From the NCBI GenBank assembly GCA_036924285.1, contig JAYKYS010000002.1, positions 5,146,001 to 5,210,000 on the forward strand: a stretch of DNA of 64,000 nucleotides, read 5' to 3'. Source of the DNA: Asterella californica. Its lineage: Eukaryota > Streptophyta > Marchantiopsida > Marchantiales > Aytoniaceae. The position numbers and the translations under genes were made by a program. Shown here piece by piece: positions 45,358 to 57,213 of the stretch (position 1 is its first letter; each line of letters starts with the position of its first letter). The notes under the pieces are model-generated. The model saw nothing but the letters and a program-made list of their open reading frames with translations. It ran no database searches and was not told where the DNA came from.

Positions 45358-46059
45358 TCCGTAAATAGGCGTTAGGTATGTAGGTAGGATGAAACTTGGT
45401 CAAACGTTGTCTACTCTGAGATGCATAGAGTCCTATCCTCTGCGATGTTTGGCTAGCGAGAAAGTCCAGAAGAAAGTAAGAAAGAAGTAAAGCTTGTGGC
45501 GTACCTGGGACAAGAATCTCCGAAAGTATTCTTTTAAAGCAAGGCCAAAGTGAATTGTGTTAAGCATTTTCACGCCTACCTCAGCTTAACGCATGCTGTC
45601 CAATACCAAGAGACTCCGCTTCAGAATGCCCTTCGATCTAGATCTTGATGAATTCGGTCGCGCTGATATTTTCGAAAAGGGCAACCGCAGTTGATGCATA
45701 GATGAAGATTATCAAGCTGTTGCGACTGCTTGAACACAAATTCTTGAAGGCATCAAGACAAGTTCTTACTTCCAGACCAGTTAGCTGAAGATACCCCTTA
45801 CTCCACCCAAGCCCAAATCGCACTACTACGACCCAAACTCCATAAGAAGAAAATTGCCGAGGACGGATATCCTCAGCAGCAAATGGACAGCTGCCTGAAA
45901 TTCGGTGGCTTTCATACCGTTGATATTTCTCAACGTATGGTGCCTTGAACCGTAGGAGCACTTCTAAAAGCATAGCTGTAGGAGATGAATGACTCCTAGA
46001 AAGTATCCTAGACCGTGCTCAAGTAGTGTACATATTAGACATTTTTGCACATTAGATTT

Positions 46060-46065
46060 TTTATT
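46060..46065 (-). promoter_or_regulatory. Possible polyadenylation signal of the WNK gene
   Basis: Minus-strand AATAAA about 280 bp downstream of the WNK stop codon. Plant poly-A signals are loose, so this is only a candidate. Confidence 0.3.
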
Positions 46066-46346
46066 TCAACGGAAAATCAGTTCAGGGTTTGTACAAAAGA
46101 TACCAAAGGCCCAAAAATACTAGACCTTGCGGAGCAAAAAGCAGACCTTGTAGGCCAAGAAACACCGAACTAAGTCTAACGGACACTCAGCCAACAGAAA
46201 CCCGGACCGTCAAGAGCGATGCACCACAAGGCGCCACAAAGATTGAGAAATCTCAAGCAGATCATTTCTGCTGGTTGTGGAACACAATTTCACCTTGACA
46301 AAACGTCTAATACCTTCCTTGATGCGTTTCGGAACAAACTCAGTAT

Positions 46347-48674
46347 TCAATTTCTGAGAGATTTTGTTGGAACACTGCCTCCTTCTGGCCCCATGGTTTC
46401 ACGGCGATATTTCGTTTCCTGTACAGCTTGTTCATGAACTCGTTGTAGGCTTTCACCACCTCTTCGCTGATTTCGCTCTAGAAGGTTCAATTCCTGGAGT
46501 GCGGAGGTCTTATCCCTTGCATCCAAACCAGGAGCGACGTTGGACGAGTGCAGTTCTTCTCTTGGCCGAGAACCAGCTCTAAATACATCACGCTCCAATA
46601 CTTTGTTGCTGGTCGTTGAACTGTGAGGAATACCAGGCCTCCCAAATGATAGTTGCTGGCTACTACCATAAGGCTCACCCTTACTACGCCCGGCTCCCAT
46701 CATCTCCACCAACTCACTGAAGGTTGCTGGAACACATTCATTGGGACTTGTCATCCCGTTGACCCCTCTCCCACGCTGTTCTCCACCATGACCAATACCT
46801 GAACCTGAATAATGTGATCCCGGCGTAGTCTGATCTGCCCCAATACTCCATTGCTCTCCATCCTCACCAAGCTCCGATGAGTCACTGGAAAACAAGGGAT
46901 CTTTCCGCTGACCAGATTCAGAATCAAGTGTGTATGTGACCTCCTCGAACCGCCCGTACATGGTGGCCTCAGCCCGAGGAGAGTACCTGTAAGCCTGGCG
47001 GTGGTCATGCGTAGGAGATTCTTCGGATGACAGGGAGTCCGTAGCTTCGTATCCGTCATGCAGACCAGGGTCAAAGTGATCCTGATAGGAATTACTATCT
47101 GGCCCGATCTCTGCACCAGTGTCTTCACATGCAACTCCTGGTTGCCACTCGGGCACCAACGCCAAAATTTCAGCATCAATCATTTCCGCAATAGTAGTGA
47201 CATCTTGGTCTGAAAGGTCGAGCTCAGCAACCATTTCACTCGCCACACTCATCGCTGTGTCACCTTCCACGTCGAAAGGAAAATGAATGTTTCGGATATG
47301 ACCTTCGGTGTTGGCCATTCTAAGCCTGAGAAAAATAGTGTCGTCATCTCTTCTTTTACCCTTCACTCTGAAATCCCTGCTTCTCCTCGGACGCTCTCCC
47401 CTCAGTTGAAAAGTAAGACTATTTTGATCTTCGTTATTTTGGTCTTTCGACTCTTCCTCACCGTCACCGTCACCCATCTCACTACCATCAGAGTTCCCGT
47501 CTCGGTATCGAGGAGAAGGTGGAGTAGCGGATGCAGGAACTGCTCTCTCGTGATTCATACCATCTCTGAATGTACTGGAGAGACCTCCCCTTTCAGATCC
47601 GCCATTGACAGGATATCTTCCTATTTTGGTAGAATCTGCCTTCGTCAAGGGCCCTTCCACCGATGAGCCAAGCTCCTCCATATCATCGTCTCTAAATTCC
47701 GAGTGAGATACAGTATGCAAACAATCCAAATTTTCCCTGTCTCCTTCCCCGTGTAGAAATGGATCCATAAGCAACTCCCTAGCTGGAAGTCTCCTGGATG
47801 CAGTAGCTAAGCACTTTTCAACAAACCCTCGCACTTCCGCATCCTTAACTCGTTCCAAAGCGTCAGGCTTCTTACCAGACGTCACTTTCTTGTAAATCTG
47901 AACAGGATTTGTACATTCGCTGTAGGGATATTCGAACGTAACCATCTCCAGCAGGCACATTCCGAATGAGTAGATATCTACAAGCTCATTGTATTCCTCT
48001 TCGTACAGCTCTGGGGCCATGAATTCAGGCGTCCCTATAACACTATGGGCAGCGTGGGCTTGCCGTAGAATCGCTGCCAGCCCCAGATCTCCAATCTTCA
48101 CTTCTCCCTGATTCCCATTGACGAAAATGTTATCGCACTTCAAATCGCGATGAATGATTGGAGGATCATGACTGTGCAGATACAGAAGGCCTCGAAGAAT
48201 TTGTCGGGCCCAATTCTTCACGGCCTTGATGTCACACTGTTTGTGCTTCTTTCTGTACTGCCTCAGGGTGCCGGAAGTGAAAAATTCAGTGATGAAATTC
48301 ACATGTTTGGTCTTGGTATCCACCCACGAACTGTAAAACTTGATGATATTCTTGTGCTTCAATGTCTTCAGCAGGTGGATCTCGGAGTACAATCGCTCCA
48401 GGTCTTCCGGACTCTGAAGCACATCCTGAACTCGAACTTGATTCCAAGCCACCTCAATTCCCTCCACTTCATCAAACGCCCTGTAAACAGTCTTAAAAGC
48501 TCCCTTCCCTAAAACATGCGCGTAGCGCCCATACCGACCAGTGGGATCAACTTCCACAAATTCCGAGTACTTATCATCATCTCCATCTTCAACATCACTC
48601 TCGCTTGAACCGCCACCGCCACCAGCACCAGTACCAGCTCCGCCACCGTTTAGACCGCCCTTCCTTTCAGGCAT
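46347..48674 (-). CDS. WNK: WNK-family Ser/Thr protein kinase
   Basis: 775 codons, uninterrupted. A Gly/acidic N-terminus precedes the kinase domain (about 48-310). Family hallmarks: the catalytic lysine lies in the glycine-rich loop ([10 protein letters not shown]61) while the usual lysine position reads [14 protein letters not shown] (175-182) is the catalytic loop; GDLGLA replaces [12 protein letters not shown] (214-222) closes the activation segment. An OSR1/SPAK-C-like segment follows at about 444-510 ([22 protein letters not shown] ... EILALVPEW), as in plant WNKs. The low-complexity acidic C-terminus ends in a short charged helix. Plant WNKs are cytosolic or nuclear kinases linked to osmotic, light and clock signalling; the substrate here is unknown. 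The ATG choice is supported by the MPERKGG start upstream of conserved sequence. No intron is visible, which is unusual for plant WNK genes I know of. Confidence 0.93.
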   Translation of the reverse strand: MPERKGGLNGGGAGTGAGGGGGSSESDVEDGDDDKYSEFVEVDPTGRYGRYAHVLGKGAFKTVYRAFDEVEGIEVAWNQVRVQDVLQSPEDLERLYSEIHLLKTLKHKNIIKFYSSWVDTKTKHVNFITEFFTSGTLRQYRKKHKQCDIKAVKNWARQILRGLLYLHSHDPPIIHRDLKCDNIFVNGNQGEVKIGDLGLAAILRQAHAAHSVIGTPEFMAPELYEEEYNELVDIYSFGMCLLEMVTFEYPYSECTNPVQIYKKVTSGKKPDALERVKDAEVRGFVEKCLATASRRLPARELLMDPFLHGEGDRENLDCLHTVSHSEFRDDDMEELGSSVEGPLTKADSTKIGRYPVNGGSERGGLSSTFRDGMNHERAVPASATPPSPRYRDGNSDGSEMGDGDGEEESKDQNNEDQNSLTFQLRGERPRRSRDFRVKGKRRDDDTIFLRLRMANTEGHIRNIHFPFDVEGDTAMSVASEMVAELDLSDQDVTTIAEMIDAEILALVPEWQPGVACEDTGAEIGPDSNSYQDHFDPGLHDGYEATDSLSSEESPTHDHRQAYRYSPRAEATMYGRFEEVTYTLDSESGQRKDPLFSSDSSELGEDGEQWSIGADQTTPGSHYSGSGIGHGGEQRGRGVNGMTSPNECVPATFSELVEMMGAGRSKGEPYGSSQQLSFGRPGIPHSSTTSNKVLERDVFRAGSRPREELHSSNVAPGLDARDKTSALQELNLLERNQRRGGESLQRVHEQAVQETKYRRETMGPEGGSVPTKSLRN

Positions 48675-49142
48675 CCTCCCTTCCCCCTCCCCTTGGCCTC
48701 CCTCTCCTCCACTGCTACAATCTCCAAAGTGGCGTTTCGAGTCGAAAGTGCAGAGGTTGATGTGGAAACGGCCGCAAACAAGAACAACAACAACAAAACC
48801 GGCCTACTTCGATACACTCTTGCCTTGCTCTATGCATATCCGTTGTACCACACCACCACCGCCACCGCAACAGATTTCTTCTTCACGCACGCATCATTCC
48901 CATCTTATTTCTCCTGTCCTCGGACATACGAATCCGTACCAATCCACTCACGATGAAATGAACACACAACACCTCGGAATCTGTGGCGTACCTACAATTC
49001 ATCTTTCATAGGCTCCAAAGCACGCCGAATCTTTGAAGCCCCAACAAAACTCCGCTCGTGCGCAGAAAGCACATCCCCAGCCCCGGCCCTCCTCCCCTGC
49101 CCTCACTTTCCTTTCCTCCCAGCCCTGCCCAGCCCTGCCCAA

Positions 49143-49153
49143 ACACACACACA

Positions 49154-49184
<31 letters not shown>
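49143..49184. repeat. (AC)n-(TC)n compound microsatellite
   Basis: Six or seven AC units (49143-49155) run into about 15 TC units (to 49184). On the gene's strand this is a GA/GT tract some 470 bp upstream of the ATG. Confidence 0.9.
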
Positions 49185-49187
<3 letters not shown>

Positions 49188-49611
49188 CCTCCACTTCTCT
49201 CTCTGTTCTTCTTACTCACGTGAATTCAAATCAACTTTTCCTCCCCGTCCCTCCCACTCCACTGGCACTACTCCAGACCCAGATTGAGACCCATCCATCC
49301 ATCTCACATTCACTTGCCTGCTTCATTAACCTCATCATCGTCGTCATCATCATCAATCGTACTTTCCAGTAGCATCCAATCCAGTCCCCCCCCCCCCTCC
49401 CCCCCCCTCGTTGTCTCCTTCCTTCCTCCGTTGCCTACGTAGTTGTTGCACTAAGCTCTTCTTCGTCCTCGTTCATGGTACAGCAAAGACAGACCGGGAG
49501 GAAGGGAAAGAGGAAGCTCTGCTATTCCGCCCTCAATCTCTGGCTCGCTCTCTCGCTCTCTCGCTCGCTCCTTCCTTCCTTCCGCCTGACCAGTTAGATT
49601 CCCATTACGTT

Positions 49612-49620
49612 AAACCCTAA
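49612..49620. promoter_or_regulatory. Telo-box motif
   Basis: AAACCCTAA, an interstitial telomere-type motif known from plant promoters of growth-related genes. It is a single copy; function here is inferred from position only. Confidence 0.3.
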
Positions 49621-52136
49621 ATGATGTTTAGGCGTGGCACTCATTCCTTCATTCTGCTCCTGATTGTGGTCCGCTCCGCATCGTCGCCTAAAGAAAGCCG
49701 GACGGGCATTTTCTTCCCCGCTTTCTCGCTGGTCGGGCGCGTGAGGGTCGAAACCGCGCCCAAGTTCCCGCCCCAGCCCAGCCCCGGCCACGATGTTTCT
49801 CGCTCGCTTGGCTTCGGCTGCTTCTATGCGCTCGCTCGGTTCAATTCAGGTACACGGTCGTTGGTTGGTTGGTTGGTGTTGAAATTAATGCGTTCCGGCA
49901 GCCCCTGAAGCACCTTTCGGCGTCAGACTCCCTGGACGGTGGAAATGTTTCTGCGTTGTAAACAACGTTCCGTCCGTCCGGGTTTCCTACTATTTCCTCG
50001 TGAACGGGTAGAAGGATTTAAAACCAGTTCACTTTCACGGTAACGTAACGAAACTAGACCTCGCGGAGAAACTGTTGCAAGTCGTTGATCGGACTAGTTT
50101 TAACACCATTTCAAAAACAAAAACAAAACACAACTTCAGCCTGCTAGATTTGTTAAGTTCTCGTGTGATTTACCCAGAAGTTGTCTAGGCAGACAAGTTA
50201 CTGGATTCAGATGCTAGCTGATGATATAATAACACTCCCTTGTAGCAATCGTACAGTCGAATCTGGCATAAGGTGCATTGCACATAATATCATAAGGCAC
50301 TCAGAATTGGTCCACGAATTTCTCTGTTTTATCAGATTCTAGAAGTTATATGGCGCACTGTATACATTATCAACTTCTAGATGCAGATGAATGGGCCACT
50401 TACAGTACTATCAACGTTATATTTCTCTAGAAAATGAAGTGCTAAAAACTTGTTTGGCCATTTCTCACGTGTCTTGCATGATAACCTAAAGATTCGGATT
50501 TCTCTTTGAGCAGAACTTAACATTCTAAGGCAACATCTATAGTATTCATTCGATAGCAATAGCTCATACATATGGAAAAAGATAGAGGAGATTGAGTTTT
50601 AGTTGAGTTTTAGTCGTGTCGTCCATACTCAAACTGGAATCTAAAGTCTCAACGAAGCCGAAGAGATACATGTACAGTTTGCTTTGACTCTCCTTTCATC
50701 TAGTTAGGATTAGAACGAGAAAGAGAAGAGGCGGTCATGGAGTTGCCTCTTTGCATTACATGATGCGGTATAGGGACGCAAGAAGCAAAAAATACCTAGA
50801 GATTTACTTGACTATACTTCTAATACGTTTCTCGGACTTTACCTAAACCTTCTCAAGATGATTAAGATTGCGATACTTGATTGCATCTCGTACTAACAGT
50901 TGCATGTTTATCATCATGTCAATACACTGCACAAGACAAGTAAGAGAGATCTCAGATGCTTATAATCTGTTCTACTGATTTTTTGAACTGATTTTCTTTA
51001 CACATACATTTTGAGATGCTGACATGCACATTTCACCTTCAGATGACATGGCACTTTTACTTGCTGGACCTGCTATCACCCACCCATACATGGTGTGGTT
51101 ACATAATGTAATCTTAAGAGATATAGGGTTAATTCAGGCAAAAGTATTAGGTGTTCGATCAAGTAAATTTTAGAATTAAATACCTTAATAAAACAAAATA
51201 CGTAAGAACCGTTACCAGGCAATAATATATCTTTTCCGTCCAGATCCTACACAAGCCTGAAAGTTGTAACGGGAACCTCACAGTCAGCAAATCCGGTCTT
51301 CCTTGCTCAACGACCAGAACTCTAGAGCTCCATTATCAATCACACTCATTAACTCTATAGAGACTTTACAGAGGTGGAGAAGACGGCAAAGTCGAGTGTG
51401 TTTGTCAGTTTGCTTTTGAAAGGAAAAGATAAAATGATTGCCTTCTTCTATGAGCCTTGGAACTGAGCATCTGGGCAGTTTACCGTGTTAGGATGTTCCC
51501 GAACAATATATTACTCAAAAGGTCTTAGATAGAAAGTCCAAAAGCTCTGCCAGCCTTTGAGAGCTTCAGAGGTTGGTGTTAGTGAAACGGTAATAGCGCC
51601 CACGTACCACAAGGTCTAACCACAAGACAGAGGAACACAGTTGATGCTGTACCAAAACTGCGTTTGAGACATGGTTGCTTGAGGAAAACCAGAGCTGGAC
51701 CCTCGTTCATCCAAGGTGACCGCGGCACGACTTTATCAAAACCATGGTTGAAGGTGTATGAACCTAGCAAACGAGGGTTGGGTTTAGTCCTTACGAGTGA
51801 ACGCCGGTGGAGGTTTTTGCTTCTTTGAGGGTAACTTGTCACACTTACTTAGACTTTACACAAGAACTAACGTAAAGTAAAGCATATATGTCCATCCGTC
51901 CAAGTAATCTGTTCACAACTGAGATTCCTAAGCTTGTAGAACGTTCTCCTTTACACGCCAGCTTGAAGCATCGTCCTTGGCTTGAAATACCTTTTGGTTG
52001 TACTTCTTACATACACCATGGATTAGTATGGATGCTACCGGTTAAGAAGGATGTACCTGTGCTTCACGCGTTCAATACGTTGACTTCCTTTTATATTAAA
52101 GTCAATTAACTTAGGAATTAAATCTAAAATGGAAAC

Positions 52137-52169
52137 CCGTATTCCGTCCGAGGAATGGACGAAATACGG
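52137..52169. repeat. Hairpin, 13-bp stem
   Basis: CCGTATTCCGTCC (52137-52149) pairs with 52157-52169 with one mismatch around a 7-nt loop. Confidence 0.75.
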
Positions 52170-52445
52170 TACCCTGTACTGTTCTAGGTAGAGGGAAAGT
52201 TTTCCGACTGAAATTCTACTTTGCCATTGTGTCAAACTGACCGGCAGTATCTCCAACAAACTCCTGCATGCTTCCAGTGACTTCAGTCTTACGGTTGTTC
52301 CTTGTGAGGATCGAATTTGTTCCTTTCTCATCCCTCCCCGTCCCTTCCGTCCCATTTGGACCGTGTTCCTAGTGGTGAACAGCAGGAACAGAGTCGAGGT
52401 GTATTCTCTATCTTGACTCTTGAAGTGTTGGAAGTCTTACGAGAA

Positions 52446-52529
52446 CGAGCTGGTGCGTGTGTCTAGACTCACCTGCGCAGGGCGAGCTGGTGCGTGTGTC
52501 AAGCTCGCCCTGCGCAGGTGAGTCTAGAC
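52446..52529. repeat. 28-bp perfect snap-back plus 18-bp direct repeat
   Basis: 52461-52488 is exactly reverse-complemented at 52502-52529, with a 13-nt loop. The loop and part of the arm (52483-52500) also directly repeat CGAGCTGGTGCGTGTGTC from 52446-52463. The combination of direct and inverted copying points to serial template switching. Confidence 0.88.
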
Positions 52530-52599
52530 TCGGAGGTTTTCCAGTTAGAAGGTGGTCCAACCTCTTCCCTTACTTGGATGGAGCGCGTCGAGTCTTTAT

Positions 52600-52670
52600 A
52601 TCGGTAGTTGAGATGGTTGAGTCTCAGATCCCTAAGAGAAAGGTCTGAGGTTCAAACCCTCCTGCTCTCG
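52600..52670 (+). ncRNA. Possible tRNA-related SINE head
   Basis: GGTAGTTGAGATGG (52603-52616) resembles a pol III A box, and GGTTCAAACCC (52649-52659) fits the B-box consensus at a tRNA-like distance. The intervening bases do not form a proper anticodon arm (TCTC...GAGA around a 10-nt loop), so a functional tRNA is unlikely. No second copy or clear tail was found to prove a SINE. Confidence 0.35.
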
Positions 52671-54614
52671 GTTGGAGGTGCAAAAAGTCATTGTCGTGTG
52701 AATCTGATCTGTGTACGCTTTGGTTACTCACAAAGGATAGTCCAATGTCCCTTGAAGAAATAAAAATGGACATAGTAAAAACTTTATCTTTTTACATCAT
52801 GCTTTGTGTCAGTAGACAAGTGAGAAAAAATAACACAACAGACAAATGGAAAAACCACCCTACATGAGGACTATCATCAAACCAAGTACGGAGAGAAAAA
52901 ATCCCCGTTGAACACTAGACAATGTATAGCAACTTTCACAACCTCCTCAAGTAAGGAGGTTTGAGATTCTCGGAGCTGAGTCACATTGTATCATCTTTTT
53001 AACAGACGGAGAAAATGCCTCAACTCTTTGATGCAAAGTTTTTATTAATTTTGTTCGTAATGTTTTATTGATCTGTTGTTGTATATAAATGACATATCAT
53101 CCTCATGATAGAATAGTTCCTCTAAAGTTTCATCGCATATCTGCCAGCAAACTCAATAGGTCAATAAAGTTCAGATGAAGACATCTGAACAGATCGTAGT
53201 AGAAAATTCCAGAGAAGCATCCTTATCTGAGTAGTTATAAATCTTATGTTCAGTCGTCAAAGAAGTAGCATGTCCTAAAGTAAATATCGCCTGGTGAACA
53301 TAGGAATCAACCATCAGATCTGCAATAACCACATCTGTCACATATGTAATGTCTCATGGCTGAAATATAATCTATTTGTCGGCGAGAAGAATCTATGAAA
53401 GAAGAGAAGAAGAGACTCCTCTTTTTGTAGACAAGTCCATCAGATGGAACCAAGGTATGTGCGACAAGAATTTGTCAATATGACTATGTTCTCAAGATGA
53501 AAGAACTACATCACGATTAGGTTCTAAGTATCATTTGTCTTGTCTTTTATGTAAAGTTCAACTAGTTGCAATTTATCGATCAAGCATGGTTGTAGTGCGC
53601 ATGCTTATACTTCTAGTCCAACTATATTATACATTTTCTTGAGCGCTACACTTACTTCTTTTTTCTATCTTGCGGTGGGTCATGAGAAGTGGAATTCGTG
53701 CTCGGACAAGATGAGACACTAACACATGCTGCACATTAACAAGATAAATTATGCTTCCTTATCTTGCTATACTATGTATTTTTAATTTTAAAATTCTTTT
53801 GCTGATGTTTTAGTTGTATCATTTGTTTGGTGTTCATGTGTATGCCCAATTCACATATGAACATGCAGGTCATATTAAGAAGATATGTTATATTTTCTTC
53901 TCTTGGTATGCTTTCTTCTCATTCTGAATTCTATCGATAGCATTTCTTGTTGACATATTTGTTCTTCTTCTCAATTTTTAAATTCTTCTCAGCTTTATTT
54001 CACAAAAAATTGAATTAATAATATTCTATTTTTAAAATAAAACTTTATATTAATAATATAAATTACTATATTTCTCTTAAAATAATATAAATTTTCAGAA
54101 TCTAGTTTAAACAAAAACAATGAGATCTTTTTGATACAAATTCTAGATTCTGAAATAAATATTAGTATTTATATCTTTGTTATAAATAATATATAACTAA
54201 AATAGCTTTTTTAGAATCTCTTGATTTGAATTTTTTTACTAAAATAATAAAAACCTCTTCTTTTGTACTCAAGTGTTTTCAAAGAATGGAAGAGTGAACC
54301 TCCATGCACCAACCGCACTCATGTTTCGAGCATCACTCCACCTCCTACCTCTTCTCTTGCTTATTCATTCCTTTATTCTCTCGCTCATTCTCCTTTTCCC
54401 GCTTAGACCTATCCTACTACTTCCATCTATTCTTCAGTTCGCTCTCCAGCTCCTGCTTCAAGCGATATTATTGGTGCTAGTCTCGTCGTCTCCAGAGATT
54501 TTGACGAATTATTGTTCATTCCCTATGATTTTTTATTTTCATTTACTTTACTAGATGACATCAGTCTTAGTTTCTACTAGATATCGATTTTGTAAGGTTG
54601 CTGCTTATTCACCG
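52671..54614. other. AT-rich intergenic stretch
   Basis: No gene recognised. 53750-54260 is very AT-rich, with runs such as AATAATATAAATT. The 93-codon Leu-rich frame at 54273-54554 has no domain and is probably chance. Confidence 0.45.
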
Positions 54615-54689
54615 CATGTACACTTTGAAGTGTACATGGGGTTTAATATATGTTCTAACTTTTCGACGGGAAGGATTAGAACATATATT
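54615..54689. repeat. Two-hairpin block related to the HUH element end
   Basis: CATGTACACT / AGTGTACATG (54615-54624 and 54629-54638) is followed by AATATATGTTCTAA / TTAGAACATATATT (54645-54658 and 54676-54689) with a TTTTCGACGGGAAGG core. Reversed, this is the A+B block of 9469-9550. Similarity continues for about 20 bp beyond block B. It seems to be the end of a second, otherwise lost, element copy 70 bp from the gypsy LTR. Confidence 0.65.
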
Positions 54690-54760
54690 CATGTCTAGTA
54701 AAACTGCGCAATCTGAGAATTATGTCTCGGTTTTATCTTTCCAGCAACACATCAGCCCGG

Positions 54761-55603
54761 TGTCGTGTTGTGGTTCGGCTCCTGTGTGAAATTCCTGTGT
54801 AACCTATGTTGTGTTTCTTTTTCGTGTTTCGTGAACCGTATCGCGTAACTCGCCGAACGGTGTGATGAGTGCCACATTTGTGATTATCTGTTTAAGTGAT
54901 CGCACGGTAGAGGAACGTGCCAAGTCATCGATCTGTGCGCGTTCACTTTAGTGGTCCTTGTCGCCGCATTTGTGTATAAAATGGTGGGTCGAAGGTTCAT
55001 ATGGCATTCTCTCTCAGCGGGTGATTCGTAAGGGTTCTCGGTGGTCTGCATGGAGGAGTGAAGAACTGCAGGAGTGGTGGTTATGGACGGAGGTGTGTTA
55101 CCGGCTCCGGATCTTCCTTTCCCGAATCCGTTTCACATCAAGCTTCATTGCATCCACCGCGATCACTTTCGACAGTGGTTAGTTGCGTACTTTGGTGATG
55201 AGTTCATGGGGAGGGTGATGGAGTTACAGCTTCCGGTGATCCTTCCAATCGTAACATACTTGGGATATGACGGTGTACATTTTGTTGTGAGGAACGATGG
55301 ATCTCAACTATCCATCGAACGTTCCTTTCAATCTTTGGGTCGATGTCCGGTGCCATTGCAGACCGAAGATCAATCATGGGGCTTGGATCGTGAGAAACTT
55401 CGGGCAAGAATATTACAATCGAGTGATAGCTTCACCGTTTCCTTTTGTCATATCTTTTATTGTAGAACGTTTCCAAGTTGTAATATTGACGTTGTATTAG
55501 TCTGCGGCTCATTGGTTTCGTTCTTGTTGAGCGCTTCTGTGTAGTTACGGACCGCGAAGAATCCATCGACATATCTGAAGGATTTTTCTAAGGTCTTAGA
55601 GTG
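54761..55603 (+). repeat. 5' LTR (at least 843 bp)
   Basis: Identical to 63158-64000 except about two transitions (in CCTGTG/CCTATG and TTTTTCG/TTTTCCG contexts). The true right boundary may lie beyond 55603. Open frames inside it (such as 55074-55544) occur in both copies but have no domain. Confidence 0.9.
54975..54981 (+). promoter_or_regulatory. LTR TATA box
   Basis: TATAAAA about 215 bp into the LTR, repeated at 63372-63378 in the 3' LTR. It is a suitable pol II promoter for the genomic RNA. Confidence 0.5.
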
Positions 55604-57213
55604 TTGTTGATGTCTTGTGTCTCCTTGGAGAGTAAAAATTCGTTCTAAAGGAAAAGTTAAGAGGAGAAAAGACAAAGAGTAAAGTTCTTTTTGCTCTTAT
55701 TGGTCCACTTTTGGACCAATGGTGTTCTAGCTGATCCTCGCGACGTTTCTGTGGTTTCTGGAGGCTTCAGAGGTCCATTCGCGAAACGAAGGGTATGGTT
55801 GGAGAGCTCTCGACCGGGGCTACAATCTGGGCTGAAGAATCGATCGATTTGATGAAAGTATGAGCGCGTTATGATCGATTGAGTGGAGGGGGGTGAAATT
55901 TGTACCTACTGCTACGTTTCTGGTTGTTCCGAGAGACTCACGAGGAGTTTTGAGGAGCTGTCTGTTGGGTTGGAGAGCTGACGACGTGCTGGTCGTTTTG
56001 ATATCAATTTCATCAGTTTCTTGATCGAATTGGATTCTGAACCGACCGATTGAAGTTGAGAGTGCAGACGGGATAAGGCGGGGACAGCGAACTGTGATAG
56101 CCATGGATAGGTTGCTATTGCTTAAATTCTGTCTCGAATTTCTGAGTGAAACTTTCCAGGATTGAAGCATGCCTTATCAGTAAGATACTTGGGAAGTTTC
56201 ACCTCAAATGGTCGAGTAGTTTGTTCAGAATCTTGGATCAAATGTACCTGGATCTGTAAAGCTCTGAAGTTAGCACAGATTACGGTTTGATCCATATCTG
56301 AGAATTGGTTTGAGATTTCGACCTGAAAATTGTTCAGGGTAGGAGTGAAGGGTCCAATCAAGCTTCCTGTGAAGTTTGATCATCATTGGTCGAGTGGTTT
56401 GGAAGGACTGAGATCTCAAAGTTCGAAAATACTTCTGTTATTAGCAGTTTCGGGTTTTTCGGTATCATCTATTGTCAATTTGATCATTTTCGAGCAATTT
56501 GGAGAGGAGTTTGTTGCTGAAACTGCCATACCTGCATACAACTCGACATTGGAAGGTGTGGGCTGATTTCAGCTCTTGGTGATGAAGGAGAACGGAGCCA
56601 CCATGAGTCTTAAGCCGCTGTTTGGGTTCTCGGAGCTGCCAGGTACTACCGCCGTTGGCGCTATATTGAGATCTGAATAGTGTTTTGGATTATGCATGTT
56701 TTACCTTGCTAGAATTCTTGGTAGACCAGGGTGTATAGCAAGTTGTATCGATACTCTATCAAGTTGATTGAGTGATCTTAGTATCTTCTGATTGTACTAT
56801 GAAGTTGTGATAGTTGGATCGATGGCCAGTTAGCGTCGCTGGGGAGCTATTCAGAAGTCAGGCTTCCAGTGATATAGATGAATAACTTCAGTTAGATAAT
56901 ACAGATCTGAGTATTTTTAGTTAGAATACAAAAGATCTATTTGTAACACAAGTTTATGCAACCTATACGTAACCTTGGATCGTAGCAAACTTTAAACTCG
57001 AGACGAGCGGATACAAGGTCACTCAGGCTAGAAGAGTAGATAGTGAAACATTTGAGTGGAAACATCCAGATCTAGATCCAACCTTGTCAATCCACATACC
57101 TCTACACAGCCATGTACCCCGTGTATTCCTAGACAGAAAAACATGTTATACGATAGCTGGTGAACTCGACGTGAAAAGTCTAGGGTGAGAGGTACGTGCG
57201 TGGTTTTGCCACC

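Larger units (their letters stand above)
41466..46059. other. Long intergenic stretch
   Basis: No gene recognised in 4.6 kb. Minus-strand frames around 43294-43742 and 45638-45973 lack recognisable domains. Contains an (AT)n run (42832-42850), a G26 tract (43822-43847) and a long imperfect hairpin (45285-45357). Confidence 0.45.
48675..49620 (-). promoter_or_regulatory. 5' UTR / promoter region of the WNK gene
   Basis: Upstream on the minus strand the sequence is pyrimidine/purine-biased: AC and TC repeats at 49143-49184, a C-tract at 49387-49408, and CTCGCTCG and CTTCCTTC words near 49540-49580. Such GA/CT-rich leaders are common in plant 5' regions. A telo-box AAACCCTAA lies at 49612-49620. 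No clear TATA box or start site was identified. Confidence 0.4.
49621..52599. other. Intergenic stretch upstream of WNK
   Basis: No gene recognised; short frames on both strands have no domains. Two snap-back structures lie at 52137-52169 and 52446-52529. Confidence 0.45.

Noticed and set aside
41466..46059. Several 60-110 codon frames that could be small genes
   Set aside because: No recognisable domain, mutual overlap on both strands and no supporting signals.
48541..49011. Plus-strand frame of 156 codons overlapping the WNK start
   Set aside because: Pro/Ser-rich antisense reading of the Gly-rich WNK N-terminus and CT-rich leader; no independent evidence.
55074..55544. 156-codon frame in the gypsy LTR, repeated at 63471-63941
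   Set aside because: Duplicated simply because it lies in both LTRs; no domain and no precedent for an LTR-encoded protein in this type of element.
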